From the NCBI RefSeq assembly GCF_036785885.1, contig NC_092323.1, positions 12,532,501 through 12,596,500 of the forward strand: a stretch of DNA of 64,000 nucleotides. The letters are read 5' to 3'. Below the pieces are notes generated by a model. The model made no database searches. It was not told where the DNA came from and saw only the letters and a program-made list of their open reading frames with translations. Of the stretch, positions 1 through 12,611 are shown in pieces. Position numbers and translations under genes: made by a program. Source of the DNA: Coffea arabica (taxonomy: Eukaryota > Streptophyta > Magnoliopsida > Gentianales > Rubiaceae). How positions within the stretch are numbered: the stretch's first letter is position 1; each line of letters opens with the position of its first letter.

Positions 1-3000
1 GTAAAAAATGGTAGAGTGGATTTAAAAATGCATGAGCCTAGGGAATTCATGCACATTGGGTACGGGGGGACCTAAATCGTGACTCAATTTGCCCTTTTAT
101 AGAGAGGATACAAGCGTGCTAAGGCTTAGAAAAAGCCACACTCGTCTATATCCCATATTTAAGGGGACTCTTAAGCAAATGAACCCTATAACTAGCATGA
201 AATGCAAAAATCCTAAAATTGGGGGAAAAGGGGTTCGAGGGGCATGCAAAATGATAAAACTAAGAAAAACGCATGAAATGAAGTGAAACATGCAAACATG
301 TACTAACGAGAGGAAATCCCTAAGGGTCCAGCGTTGGACTAGCCCATTCTATGAATTCCGACTAGCGTTGGACTAGCGGAAACGTACATTCATCCATCAC
401 ATTCATTCATGGCTATGAAAAGCGAGTAGACATGCCAAACACTCATGAACACATAGCACATAACATTTAGCATGCTCGACTAGATGCAAGGCCCTAACAA
501 CGCAAATTAACACTTAACACGTAGGCATGCAACCAAGCTAATGAACCTATTACATTCACTAACTAAAACAAAAGGGGAAAGGGAAAATGGACCAAATTGC
601 TCGCCACAGCCCTATCTATTACAAGCCAAGAGGTGTACACATACCCCATTAAAAGAATAACTTAATGAAAACAAAAAGTAAATGACATAAGAAAAGGAAT
701 TAAAGAAAAGCTAGGAAAGCAAAGTAGACATGCAAATCTCACTTAGCACATTGGATCACATAGGAGACACAAAAGGGATAAAAGAAATTATACCGCCCCC
801 TTTGAATGGTGTCCAAATGAAAGAAAAATGGCTTCAAAACAATAAAAAGGTCACGGTACCTCAAATAGTAAAGTATAACAAAGTCACCAAAACTCTCCTA
901 ATTGCAATTTAAATGAAATCAAATAATACATAGTTTCCAATAAAGGGATCCACCAAAGACCCAATTGCAAGCATTAATCAACCATTCAAAGCCAATTGAA
1001 ACATTTTAGAAACTTTGAAAGTCAAAGAGCAAGAAAAAGGCCAAAGCCTATTTATTTCAGAAAATTCAAGAAAATAGGCGAACACAAGCTCATTCGAACA
1101 CAAAGTTCTTAAATTCTTGCATTAAGCACCACCTAAACAAATGAAAGCAAATGAGCAATCGAGTTGCAAAGTTGAGGCTACCAAGGACTCAATTGTGAAC
1201 ACTAACCAAGCACTCAAACCTAATCAAACACTTTTAGGAACTTCAAAGGTCCAAGGGCAAAGGAAAAGGCAAGTAACAATTCAAATTGCAATTATTCTAA
1301 AACCCATTTGCAAGAAACTAGAACATGCTTGGGCTTTTGTGGAACATGGAGAAACTTGAGGGATCGAATTGATTAAGTGTTCCAATTACTTGGGCCATAG
1401 TGAGTCAAGAGGGGACTTGGGGGGTTAAAGAGTCAAATGACCAGAAACTTGGAAAGATATAATACGCAAATTCTGGAAAAAGAATGCAGAAAAAGAGAAA
1501 ACAAAAACTCTCTTATCATCTCATCAACATAGGCTGAATACCAGAATTTTGGCTTGGGCATGCATATGGTGTATGAACTGAGCAACAAACCACATCATTA
1601 CCATCATCCAAGCAGGCAGAAAACTTAGAAGGAAAAAACATGCAAGTTCTATGCAATAGCCATGAAACAAGTTTCTGCAATTACTTCACATACTCTAGCA
1701 ACCGAAGACTGCTGCACTTTCTTCTCAAGCTCAAGCTTCTTAATCACAACCGTGATCAAATTTTCCAAACCAACCAATTTCATTCAGACCCAACAAACAG
1801 AAAACTTAGCAACTTTATTCAGACAAACAGAAAAAATAGCAACTTCATTCAAACAGAAAAATTAGCAAAACATCAAAGGTTTGAAACTTCAGCAAACAAA
1901 TCTTTTGAGCTTAGGCAGTTCGCATGGAAGCTGCACTCAAGCATTTCGAATCACAAACCCATGCTCAAAATCCTGTTAAGCTTCTCATGCATACAAACTA
2001 CAACTTTCGGTCAAGGCTGGAATTACTATCTAACAAAAACAGCAAAGTTTGGAACCGCAATGGAAGAAAATAGCAAGACACAACCGTAAATTTCTGGTGC
2101 AGCAAAATGAATATGCATTTTCCAGCAGGTACTTGGTTGGTCTTAAATCCGAATTTACCTCGGTTAAATCATTGTGTTAAGTACCCAAAACTAACATGCA
2201 AGGCTACTTAATGAAATTACTATCATTTCTAGTTCAGATCAAGTTCGGACAGCAACTATAAACATCCACAAATCCAGAAATTCATTCGGCTATTCTCGGA
2301 TGATCTTGCATGCAGCAGATTTTTTTTTTTGTTCATTTTTATTTCTTGCTTAACCGAGCTAATGAGCTGCATGCAAAGCTTAATCATCTTGTCTTAAGTT
2401 AGTTAATCACATTTATAAGCTCAGATTGCCTCAGAGAAACAAAATTAAAGCTGCATTATTCAAGTTAAGCTCTCGGCAGTTCCAAATTCTTATGCATAAC
2501 AGATTTCTTTTTCTTCAAATCATCAAGTTTTCACTCGGCTAAATCACTAGATTATGCACTCAAAACCAACATGCATACCTAATAAATGGAATTGTTATCC
2601 ATTCTAGTCCAAAACAGAGTCAAACACCAGCAACGTTCATAAAAAAAATCCAGAACCTGTTCAGCTAATTTTCGGACAACTTGCATGCAGCAGATTTTGT
2701 TTTCCCTTCAAATTCTGGCTTAAACACAGCTAATAAATCCCATACAAGTTTAATCATCCATCTACTAATTAGCTAATCATACAACTAAGCTCAGATCATC
2801 ACAACTTAGCAAATTAAAACTGAGATTACCATCTCAAGCTCTCGGACAGTACCAATTTTTTTTCAATCAAATTTCTGGTAACTTAATCCTTTATCCAAAC
2901 ATATAACCCTCACATGCATGCCTCCAACAGCCTCAACTACCCAAAATCAACTAGTTCAAGTCTATATATTACCTCAACCTAGAGTTTACACACACGGCTG

Positions 3001-3768
3001 GCAGCAGAAATGGTTTTCCTCCCTTCAACAGCCCAGAAATTGCAGACCGCTATCTCTCTCTCTTTCCCTTGCTCTGGCTTGCGGCTGGATGAAAGAAATT
3101 TGGTCTCAAGCTCTTCACCAGCTCACGGATGGAAGGCAGAATGGGTCGCAAGTCACTCTCTTCCCTCTCTAAGTTACGGATAGGAAGAAAAGAAACAAGA
3201 AGCTCGGCTCCCTCTTGCTCACTCTTGTCGATGGAACCGAGGCTACAGCTCTCACTCCCTCCTGCTCTCGGTCCAAAGCAGAAACTGAAAAAATGTGTCG
3301 TGGAGTTTGGGTGCTTAGTGGTTGATATGAAGATGAATCACGGATGGAGGAGGTTGAGTGTTTTAGAGGGGAAAGGAAATGTGATCCGGCAGAAATGGAA
3401 TTGTGATTTTTTGATTTTTTGATTTTTTGATTTTTTTTTTAAATTAATTAAATAAAACTGATAATAACAACAAAAACAACAAAAAATAATAATTTAATTA
3501 ACATTGGATAGAAACTAAATAAACTAAAATCAACAAAGCACAATTTTCCATTTTTCATCAATTTCCTCTTTTTTTCTTTTTTTTTTCACAAATTTTACGT
3601 TAAAACTTAAAACTAAAACTAAAACTAAAACGTGAACAAAATTAATATGACAAATAATTAGCAAATAAAAGACAAATAAAAAAGGTAACAACTAAAATGC
3701 AGACAATCTAAAACAAAAATCATGAATTAGATGCAACATACAAATTATTTAAAAATTTGGTGTCTACA
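1..3768 (-). mobile_element. Terminal part (probable long LTR) of a nested LTR retrotransposon
   Basis: The right edge at 3761-3768 reads TGTCTACA, so on the minus strand the element starts TGTAGACACC. This is the kind of TG start seen in long LTRs of plant Tat/Ogre-type Ty3 elements (from memory). It abuts copia zinc-knuckle coding sequence at 3769 without transition, which marks an insertion junction. No coding domain is visible in 1-3768; the longest open frame (1640-2089) resembles no protein I know. The right end is very AT-rich, with a GATTTTTT run near 3405-3432. The left boundary and the expected second target copy (GCAAG) lie outside the window, so LTR length, clade and orientation are inferred. 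It could instead be a non-LTR-bearing internal part, but the TG/CA terminus argues against that. Confidence 0.55.
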
Positions 3769-6700
3769 GCAAGAAAGGACATTACAAGCGTGAATGCAAG
3801 GCAGATTGCAACAAAAAACAAAAGAAAAATAATGCCAAAAATGCAAATCTGGTTGAACAAGAAGTTGCTGAGATTGTTTCAATGATTTCACATTGGAACA
3901 TTGGCATGATTTCTGAGTTGCATATGGCTGTTGCAACCAAATCGTGTGACTGGTGGTATAATTCTGGTACCACCGTGCACGTTTGTAATAATAAGTCCCA
4001 GTTCAAGACTTATGAAGAAATTCCTGATGATCATGAAGTATTGAGGGGAAACCATAATACAGCAAATGTTCTTGGCAAAGGAATTGTAGACTTGCAGTTT
4101 ACTTCTGGAAAGAAACTTATATTGGTCAATGTATTTCATATTCCAGAAATTAGGAAAAATCCTGTATCGGCTGATGCCTTAAATAAAAAGGGGTTAAAAG
4201 TCGTACTAGAGTCTAATAAGATTATCTTCTCTATGAATGGTGTATTTGTAGGCAAGGGATACTCTTGTGATGGAATATTCAAGTTATGTATCAATAAAGA
4301 TAATATTTCTGTGTATGTTGTAGATGCTTCATATTCTCTTTGGCATGGTAGATTAGCACATGTTAATCATAAAACTTTGCAGTTTATGTCTAAACATGGG
4401 CTGATTTCATTTAAAAATAATGCTGAAAAAAGATGTGAAACGTGCATACAAGTAAAAATAACCAGATTACCTTTTCCTAAAGCAAAAATAAACAATGATT
4501 TGTTAGATCTTGCTCATTCTGACATTTGTGAATTAAATGACTTTCTAACAAGGGGAGAAAAAAGGTATTTCATCATATTCATTGATGATTATGCAAGATA
4601 TGTGTATGTTTACATGATGAAAATGAAAGATGAGTCATTTCATATGTTTAAGTGTTACAAAAATCTTGTGAAAAATCAACTAGGAAAGAAAATTAAAATT
4701 TTGAGAAGTGATAGAGGTGGAGAATATTTCTCTACTGATTTTTCTCAATTTTGTGAAGAAAATGGGATTATACACCAAACTAATGCACCTTTTACTCCGC
4801 AGCAAAATGGTTTGATAGAAAGAAAAATAGGACTTCAGAAAATATGGTAAATATCATGATTATAAGTTCTAGACTGCCTAAAAATTTGTGGGGAGAGGCT
4901 TTACTGGCTGCTTGTCATATACATAATCGAGTAACTTCGCTTAATCCAAGATATCACCATATGAATTATGGAAAGGTAGAAAACCAAACTTGAAGTATTT
5001 TCGAGTTTGGGGTTGTATAGCCTTTTATAGAGTCCCTGATCATAAAAGAACTAAATTGGGACATCGAGTATTTAAAAGTGTGTTTGTAGGCTATGCTGAA
5101 AATTTAAAAGCATATCGATTGCTAGATTTAGATTCTAACATCATTATGGAATATAGAGATGTCAAATTTTTAGAAAATAAATTTATTTATAATTCGACAA
5201 TGAGTATGGATTCAAGCCTAGAGCCACCGCCCATTTCCAATGCTAGACTCTCTAATAATAATAAAAGGAATGCAGGGGACGTTCCAAGTGAATTGAGGAG
5301 AAGTCAAAGGCAGTAAAAGGAAAAACATTTATCCTCTGATTTTATAGATTCACAAGTTATTGTTTTCTTAGTTGAAGGCGATAGACAATTTCTACTTGAC
5401 AAGATTTCTGTCTTGTTAAATGTAGAAGATGACCCTAAAACTTTTAATGAAGCTATGAAATCAAGAGATGCATTGTTTTGGAGAGAGGCAATTAATGATA
5501 AAATGGATTCATTATTGAGTAATCATACTTGGATCCTAGTCGATTTGCCTCCGGGTTCTAAGCCAATTGGCTGTAATTGGGTATTTCGAAAGAAATACGC
5601 TACTGATGGATCTGTACAAACTTTTAAGGCAAGATTAGTAGCAAAAGGATTTAGGCAAAAAGAGGGAACCGATTATTTTGATACTTATGCACCAGTGGCC
5701 AGAATTACATCTATAAGAGTACTATTAACATTGGTTTCAATGTTTGATTTGTGTGTATATTAGATGGATGTAAAAACGGCATTTTTAAATGGTGACTTAA
5801 ATGAAGAGGTGTATATGGATCAACCAAAAGGTTTTGTTCTACCAGGAAATGAAAAGAAAGTTTGCAAACTGATAAGATCTCTGTATGGTTTAAAGCAAGT
5901 ACCTAAACAGTGGCATCAAAAATTTGAATCTGCTATACTCTCTAATGGTTTTAAATATAATAATGCTGATAAGTGCATTTATTCCAAGTTTACTAGAGAG
6001 TATGGTGTGATAATCTGTCTATATGTCGATGACATGCTAATTGTTGGTACCAATTACAAAGGCATTGAAGAAACTAAGAAGTATTTATCTTCTACATTCA
6101 ATATGAAAGATCTTGGAGCAGTAGATACTATCTTAGAAATTAAAGTTAAGAAACATAGTGGGGGCTATTCTTTAAGTCAATCTCATTATGTTGAGAAAGT
6201 TTTGAACAAGTATCAACATTTGAAGGTGAAAGAAGTAAGCACTCCTTATGATCCTAACTTCAAGTTGTTTGAAAATTCTGGAAAATTGCTCAATTAGAGT
6301 ACGCTAGTGCAATTGGTAGTCTAATGTATGCTATGCATTGTACTAGGTCAGATATTTCATATGCAGTTTGTAGGCTCGCTAGGTACACTAAGAGTCCTGG
6401 TATAGAACATTGGAAAACTATAGGTAGAGTGCTTGGACATCTTAAAAGGACAAAAGATTTAGAGTTTTCCTATAACAAATTTCCGACTGTACTTGAAGGT
6501 TATACTGATGCAAGTTGGGTAACCAGTGTTCGTGACAAAGTATCTACTTCTGGATGGATTTTTACGTTGGGTAGAGGAGCTGTTTATTGGGCATCAAAGA
6601 AACAAACCATTATAACTTATTCCACCATGGAGATTGAACTTGTAGCCTTAGCAGCTGCATGCAAAGAGGCCGAATGGCTAAGAAACTTACTGTTAGATAT

Positions 6701-6970
6701 CGAGTTGTGGCCAAAACCGATGCCAGCCATTTCTTTGCATTGTGATAGTGAAACCACTATGTCTAGAGTTTTAAATAGAATATATATAACGGTAAATCTA
6801 GACATATAAGTCTATGACATGAATATGTCAGACAAGTATTGAATGATGGCATAGTCACAGTGGTGTATGTTAGATCATTCAACAACTTGGCGGATCCATT
6901 CACTAAAGCTCTCTCAAGAGATGTAGTGAAAGCAGCGTCATTAGAGATGGGGTTAAAACCCTTTGTCTAG
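3769..6970 (+). pseudogene. Degenerate copia gag-pol polyprotein
   Basis: The stretch starts inside the CCHC knuckle (KKGHYKREC). Protease follows near 3955 with WWYNSGTTVHVC, where the usual DSG catalytic triplet reads NSG. The integrase has an HHCC region (WHGRLAH ... CETC, about 4345-4450) and the catalytic core with SDRGGEY near 4710. RT has DVKTAFLNG (5767) and YVDDMLIVG (about 6022). RNase H begins near 6500 with YTDASW. Lesions seen: a frameshift near 4830, in-frame stops at 5314-5316 and 5761-5763, a frameshift near 6290 and another near 6780-6810; the final frame ends with TAG at 6968-6970. No functional protein can be made. Assignment to Ty1/copia is firm; the clade within copia is not determined. 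Confidence 0.93.
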
Positions 6971-7507
6971 AACCACTAGTAATGGTAACCCAACCCCTCT
7001 TCTAGCACTAACACTAGATGAAAGGTTTAAAGGGTAATAACAAGTTACTAATAAGTGGTTGTGAGCACTAGAAATTGTATTATACCATTCCAAGGTACTA
7101 GTGCAGTTTGATACTTAAGAGGCTGAGTATCATACTCTTAATGAAGTTAAATATGGTTTCATAGTGCCTTGGTAATAAAGGTTTGAAATGTACTTCACCT
7201 ATATGATCATGGGAGTGGTGCCGCTCCTAGGAAAAGTGGGGGTTTTCTTTTGTAAATGATCATGAATCTAAAATGGAGCACACAACCGGTAAAAGTGCTA
7301 AAATCATTTCGTGAACTATCCTCCGAAAAGGATATAACCTTGTGTGTGCTATTTCTGTTTTAACTTTAAAGTTATGGTTTAAGCAATGTAGCCACCTTAA
7401 CTTGTTAGAACAAGTGAAATATTTACACTAAGAGAAGGGTTTAAGTTCACAAACACCTTTCTCTATGCAAGATAATATGAGTGCTGATTTAATTTCATTA
7501 CAAACTA

Positions 7508-7517
7508 AGTGGGGGAT
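7508..7517 (+). other. Polypurine tract of the copia element
   Basis: An AGTGGGGGA purine run lies directly before the TGTTGG start of the LTR. This is the place where plus-strand DNA synthesis is primed in LTR retroelements. Confidence 0.75.
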
Positions 7518-7954
7518 TGTTGGTAATAGTTTGTAATAAAAAAGTTGAAGTTCATTGTCCCACATTGAAAGAGGGCACCTTGGACCTTGGGACTTTCTGA
7601 TTAGGGTAGGGCGTTAATTAATTGTCTAAAATATTTATTTTAGATAATTAATTAGAGGTGGTTAATAACAGTTACATTTAACAGACATACCTGTTAAATG
7701 GTTAACTACGTATATACTTATTCAATAAGGATTGCATCCTTTGATAATGTCTTGGAGAGGTGTTTCCATTCTTTAAAATAGAAGGACTTTGACAGAATTA
7801 AATCACTTTTTCATTGATAGTTCTTAGATATTGTTATATTCTAGAGGTAATTTATCTAACATAAAGGCAAATAACATCTTAAGGAAAGTGTTTTCACGCC
7901 TCAAAGTCTTTGCATTTGTCTAGTTTAGATTAGTTATTTACTATATTTCCAACA
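7518..7954 (+). repeat. 3' LTR of the copia element
   Basis: A 437-bp segment has perfect 6-bp terminal inverted repeats, TGTTGG at 7518 and CCAACA ending at 7954. It follows the polypurine tract. The partner LTR is outside the window, so age cannot be estimated from LTR divergence. Confidence 0.85.
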
Positions 7955-7958
7955 TCAG

Positions 7959-8990
7959 ATGGGCTTCCAGTTTGCGGGAAAAGCTGTATACACTGCAGTG
8001 TGGGTTGCTGCTGCCTCATTGTTCATGGAATTGCTGGGTTTCTCGACCCAGAAATGGCTCACTGCTGGAGGGCTTGGTACTGTCTTGCTTACACTTGCTG
8101 GTCGTGAGGCATGATTTATATGTCTTTTCTGCTGAAGTGTTTACCCTTCTTCTAGTTGCAATTTCTTTACTTGGTCCAGTGATCGTGGTAGATTTACACA
8201 TTTAAAACATGATTTTATGCCTGTTTTTTACTTCATTTGAATTGTTTCTGCTGTTATTATGCTTAGATCTATACCAATTTTCTTTTTAAGTGCAATGATT
8301 CATGCAACACAGCCATTTGTGTGAATGAATGGATTCAGACAAAAGATTGAAGGCTATTCTTGTAATGTCGAGGTTGGTATTTTGGTTCTCCGCAACTTCT
8401 CCCACTGTATTTTACTTCTTCTAGGTGAAGAAGGGCTGAAGGAGAGAATAGAGAGAGAGAGAGAGAAAATATTTCTGGTCTGAGAACTATTTATGTATGG
8501 ACTGTGGAGTGTTGTAGATGCACCTTGAATTTTTCCTAAGTTGATTTATGAAATTGTTTTTTGGGAAGAGAAAGTACTCTCAGAACTTTCTTGCTTTTCT
8601 TTTAGCTGACTTTAGTATTTTCTTACTATATGTATTTATGTTTTTGCATGTTGCAGCATGTAGCGCGGTGGTCACCAACAGTTGTAATGGGTGAAGATTG
8701 GGAAACTGTTCACATTCCAAACCACGAGTTTACTGTCAATGTTGTCAGAAATTTAAGTAAAAGAACTCATTGGTGGATAAAAACTCATTTAGCCATCAGT
8801 CACTTGGATGTGAACAAAATCAGCGTCAGGCCAAATTCTGGTTATACTTACCTTGGAATGGATCAAAACTTTGAATTTTTGGCAGAGCATTGTGGCTGAC
8901 ATGCGCAAAGTTCTGGCCAAATATCCCCAAGTTGAACAACAGAGGTGGCACAGGAGTATTTCTGGAAAATATTAATCCAGAAAATCAGGC
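7959..8990 (+). pseudogene. Fragment of an organellar mechanosensitive channel gene (MSL2/MSL3-like)
   Basis: Exon-like blocks match the plant MscS-like proteins MSL2/MSL3 of plastid and mitochondrial membranes. They are 7959-8108 ([15 protein letters not shown] ... TLAGRE), about 8290-8375 (AMIHATQPFV, then EGY), 8657-8818 (HVARWSPT ... ISHLDVNKI) and 8888-8985 ([20 protein letters not shown], then NINPENQA in a shifted frame). GT-AG-like intron edges separate the last blocks. The copy is broken: an in-frame TGA at 8322-8324, paired indels that shift and restore the frame in the second block, and another frameshift near 8965. The copia LTR ends 4 bp before the first block, and the 5' two thirds and the C-terminal tail are absent. 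It is a dead, truncated copy; a functional paralogue presumably exists elsewhere. Confidence 0.85.
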
Positions 8991-11900
8991 ATCGTTTGTC
9001 AGTTTCAACTATTGAATTCTTGCTTGGTATATGTGTTTGGTCAGTTTATGTGAGTTGTGACTACTAGATCTAAGGTCACTAACTTGATTACAAGGATCAA
9101 CGGATTTGTTCATACTTCGTCTATTAGCCAATAAAAGTTCCGACTGCATATGGTCTTGTATTCAATTGACTTTTCCTGAATTTCCCATTCCTTGTCTGTT
9201 CAGATGTTCTGTTTAAACCTTTAAAGAATCTGGCACCTTTTTGCTAACTGATAAACAAAAAATTCACTACCTTCCCATGTGAAGTCCTGCTTACATCATG
9301 TCAAGAGATTGAAAATACTAGGATTTCATATGGATTAGTTATTTTTAGAGGTGTTTTTCAAAAACTTTACTAGGGTTCCTAATGGATTAGCACATTTTCC
9401 CACAGCAAGAAGGAAACATCAGATTGAACTAGTCAATCATTCATTTGGTAGTTCTTAATTATACCTTTCAAAGGCTTTACTGCAACTATTTAATTCCGAT
9501 TTAAGGTTGTTTCTTTTACCATTGCACATGGATTCCGTGCAAGAACCATTGGAAAACTAGAGTCATCCTTAATGTCATATGTTTCTCATACTATATTTTA
9601 TTAGTATCAACTTCTCGACCTTTATCCAGAAGGATCCAAGACAAAGCACCAGTTGATCCAATGACGCAATCTTGAAGGTACAATGCATAACTTGGAAAGT
9701 ATTAACAGCAAGGGAGCAGCAGCATAATCAACTCTTAAGGACAACCAGGCTATATAAGGCCATTGTACAGCGCCATGAACCTCCCAAGGAAGAACCAAAC
9801 TCCAATCCAATTCTCGGAATAAGCAATGATTTCAATGACCAAAGCCACCAGTGAAATAGCAAGAAAGGCCTTTAGAAAAACTTGTACAACCTCCCTTTGT
9901 GATTGTAATCTTCATCTGTTGCGTGGGAATGGCCAATATGTTACTTGACTTGAAACAAACATTTACTGTTTTCCCATTCAAAACCATTAGGTTCTTATGG
10001 AACCTTTTAATTTGTTGTCTTTAACAATAATAATTCGAAGGGACGGTACTGGAAGGAAAAACTTGGGAAGGGAGGGAATATGGAGATGATAAGAATTCGA
10101 TCCTCATTTAAGGCACAGAAAAAAAAAAAAAAAACTTTACCAACTTTGCTATATCTAATTCTCCATCATAGAACATTTCTTCTTATTATTCTTTAATTTT
10201 TTTCGTTTAGGTAATCCTTGTTTGCGACTACTATAAATGATACTTTGATCTTCAATTAGTCTCATGCCATTTCCTGTTAACAAAAACAATAAAATTTTAT
10301 TCAGAATTAACGGTTTTGGCCTTTTGTTGTTGGAACAAAGTTCAATTTCACTAATTATCACACGTCATATGTTACCGAAGATGATAACAATCACATTTTC
10401 TTTTTCCTTTTCATCTAAGAGAAACTCCAAAGCATAGAGTTTAAGAGTTGCTCCATAGATTTTACCACCACTTGACTAATGTCCTTACTAGCTAAGCTGC
10501 GATTGAAGTAATTTAACTCATCTAAAATAATGTGCATGTAGTAGTAAATCAATAATTGGAAAAATTTTATCTAAACTTTTTACTTTTGGTATGAACAAAA
10601 ATTATAACAAAGACTAACCTAAAACTAACCCTTTTGGAAAATTCCAATGGTGGGACTCTTGACTGAATTGGTGAAGTTTTAGACATTACCAAAATGGTTG
10701 TCCGCTGCTCCCGCTTTAAGCATTGACTTATATCATGTCGATCATCAAAAGCAATTGTAAGCATTTTGCCCCATGCAATTATGCATGGGAACAGACAAAC
10801 AGTGAATGGACGTAACCCTTTTTGTGAAGAATGAAGAGTCTATTCCCAGGACAGCGTATCAAGTAATGCGATATTTGTATAGCTCAGTTGTCCTTTTGTC
10901 TTTCTCTTGCCCATCACTCAATTGTTCAACAATTTCTAAGCAAAGAAATAGTAGTCGTAGTCACTTCATCGCAATCCAGTCTTGGTTGGTGAAAAATTAA
11001 CAGCTAAAGAGACAACTCACAACTCAAATAAAAATATGAAATTAAAAAAAATGGTTTGATAAGTCGAGAAACACGAATTATTTTCACAAGTTGAACTGAT
11101 AACAACATATCCAATTGCCATGGAAAATGTGAGTTTACTTTTATCAGGTTACGTAGATATGGTTTGCATTTCACTGAGCATATCAATGGATGATAAGGTA
11201 ATTATAATCAAGAAGTAATATATACGTTCATACATACATTTTTATTACCTTTGAAGTTGATTAGTGCTACAGAAAATTCATAACTAAGTGGGATATCGAA
11301 ATTTGGAATAAGGCAGTGTTCCCACATCCTAACCCTCCCCCTCGGTTTCTCATGCAAGGAAAACTTGATCACTTTTCAATTCCAAGTAAAACCAGTTTCT
11401 TTTCACAAGTTGATATTAGATAATCATAATTGGAGTTGGTGAATTTTCTTAATGATGCACCAGTTTTCTTCTGCTTGGAGTGCAAAGGAATGTTATAAAT
11501 TCAATAACTTGTCAGTGACATGCAATTATTGAGAAATCTGTTGACAGAGTTTGTTTCCACTTTCCAGCTTTTGCTACCCTACAATAAGATCCCCAGCAGT
11601 GAAGCCAATGTTCTCATTTATGATATATGTCCCCTGGAATACTCCCTTCCTGGTCCATCACACTTAGAACATAAACTAAAGGGACAGACTAGAGTTATGT
11701 GCATCCTAAATCAACCCTTTGTACAAGTTAAAAGTTCTAACACTAGCAATATAAATTATCTATGCTAATGGTACAAGTCATCAATGTATGAGAAGTTTAG
11801 ATTTAGGATGAAAGGTGCTTATTTAATCTCTCTCGTTTAGTATAAAATCGAGAAAACAAAATAATAATAATTTGTCAAGGAGATTGGTGCATCCCTTTGA

Positions 11901-12611
11901 CCAGAGCACAAACCTAGGAACTAACAAGTAGTTATGGCGTTCAATCCTTCTTTTTTTTTTTTTTAATTCACCAGCAATCTACATAATGTATATAAAACAA
12001 ACATAAGTTTCCTGCACCTTAAAGCTTAACAGTTTATAATAGACTCTGCAATGGATAAACCTCTGCTTGGAGGCCAATATTTACCTTGTTCACTCTGAAA
12101 ATTTTACATTTGGCACTAGATATGGAAGTTTCGTGCAGCTATTCAGTTTAAAACAGTTTCTATACCCCATTGGCTGGGGGACGGGAGGTGGGGGATACAA
12201 TTCAGTGTGAAACAGATACCAATGCTAACTCCAAAATCAAGCAATATTGATAAAGAAAATACCCAAAGAAATAGTATTATTGATATACTGCTCCCAATCT
12301 AGGGATGGATCTTACTTGGGTCAAGTAGAAGTGTTAGCGTAAATAAACAAGGTTCTACAGTAACAAAGTTTATCAGCTTTGGCTTAAGTACATTTGGAGT
12401 AATATATCGAGATGCCTCTTCAGAACTGGCACTGCCATTTTCTATATCTAAAAAAAGAATTTGGAGTGTTTCTCTTCTTATTACCTAAATAAATAAAAGG
12501 CCGTGAACAGATTTTAGCCAGGGAAAATTTGGAACTGGCTTTCTGTACCTCTAAGCTACAGAGAAAAATCAATGCTTACATCTCCTAAAAATGTAATTGG
12601 CCTCGTTCTTT
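8991..12611. other. Intergenic region, no supported gene
   Basis: AT-rich sequence with short poly-A and poly-T runs (for example near 10120 and 11950). A short open stretch around 9608-9855 on the plus strand might be a remnant of the channel gene's variable C-terminus, but the similarity is too weak to call. The right part should include the 3' UTR of the phosphofructokinase gene. Confidence 0.6.

Larger units (their letters stand above)
3769..7954 (+). mobile_element. Ty1/copia retrotransposon, 5'-truncated by nested insertion, with 3' LTR
   Basis: Domain order is zinc knuckle, protease, integrase, reverse transcriptase and RNase H, which is the copia order (integrase before RT). This is followed by about 0.55 kb of noncoding DNA, a purine tract and a 437-bp 3' LTR with TGTTGG...CCAACA ends. 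The 5' LTR and most of gag are missing because the element at 1-3768 interrupts the zinc-knuckle codons. Right after the LTR comes mechanosensitive-channel coding sequence, so the copia element itself entered that gene copy. A 5-bp target duplication (TCAGA expected) cannot be checked because the left end lies outside the window. Numerous coding lesions show it is old and non-autonomous. Confidence 0.93.

Noticed and set aside
1640..2089. 149-codon open frame in the left LTR-like region
   Set aside because: No recognisable domain, low-complexity Asn/Gln/Thr composition, and it lies on the strand opposite to the inferred element.
9608..9855. Possible C-terminal tail of the MSL pseudogene
   Set aside because: A few Pro/Gln/Ser-rich words resemble MSL tails, but frames are interrupted and this tail is poorly conserved in any case.
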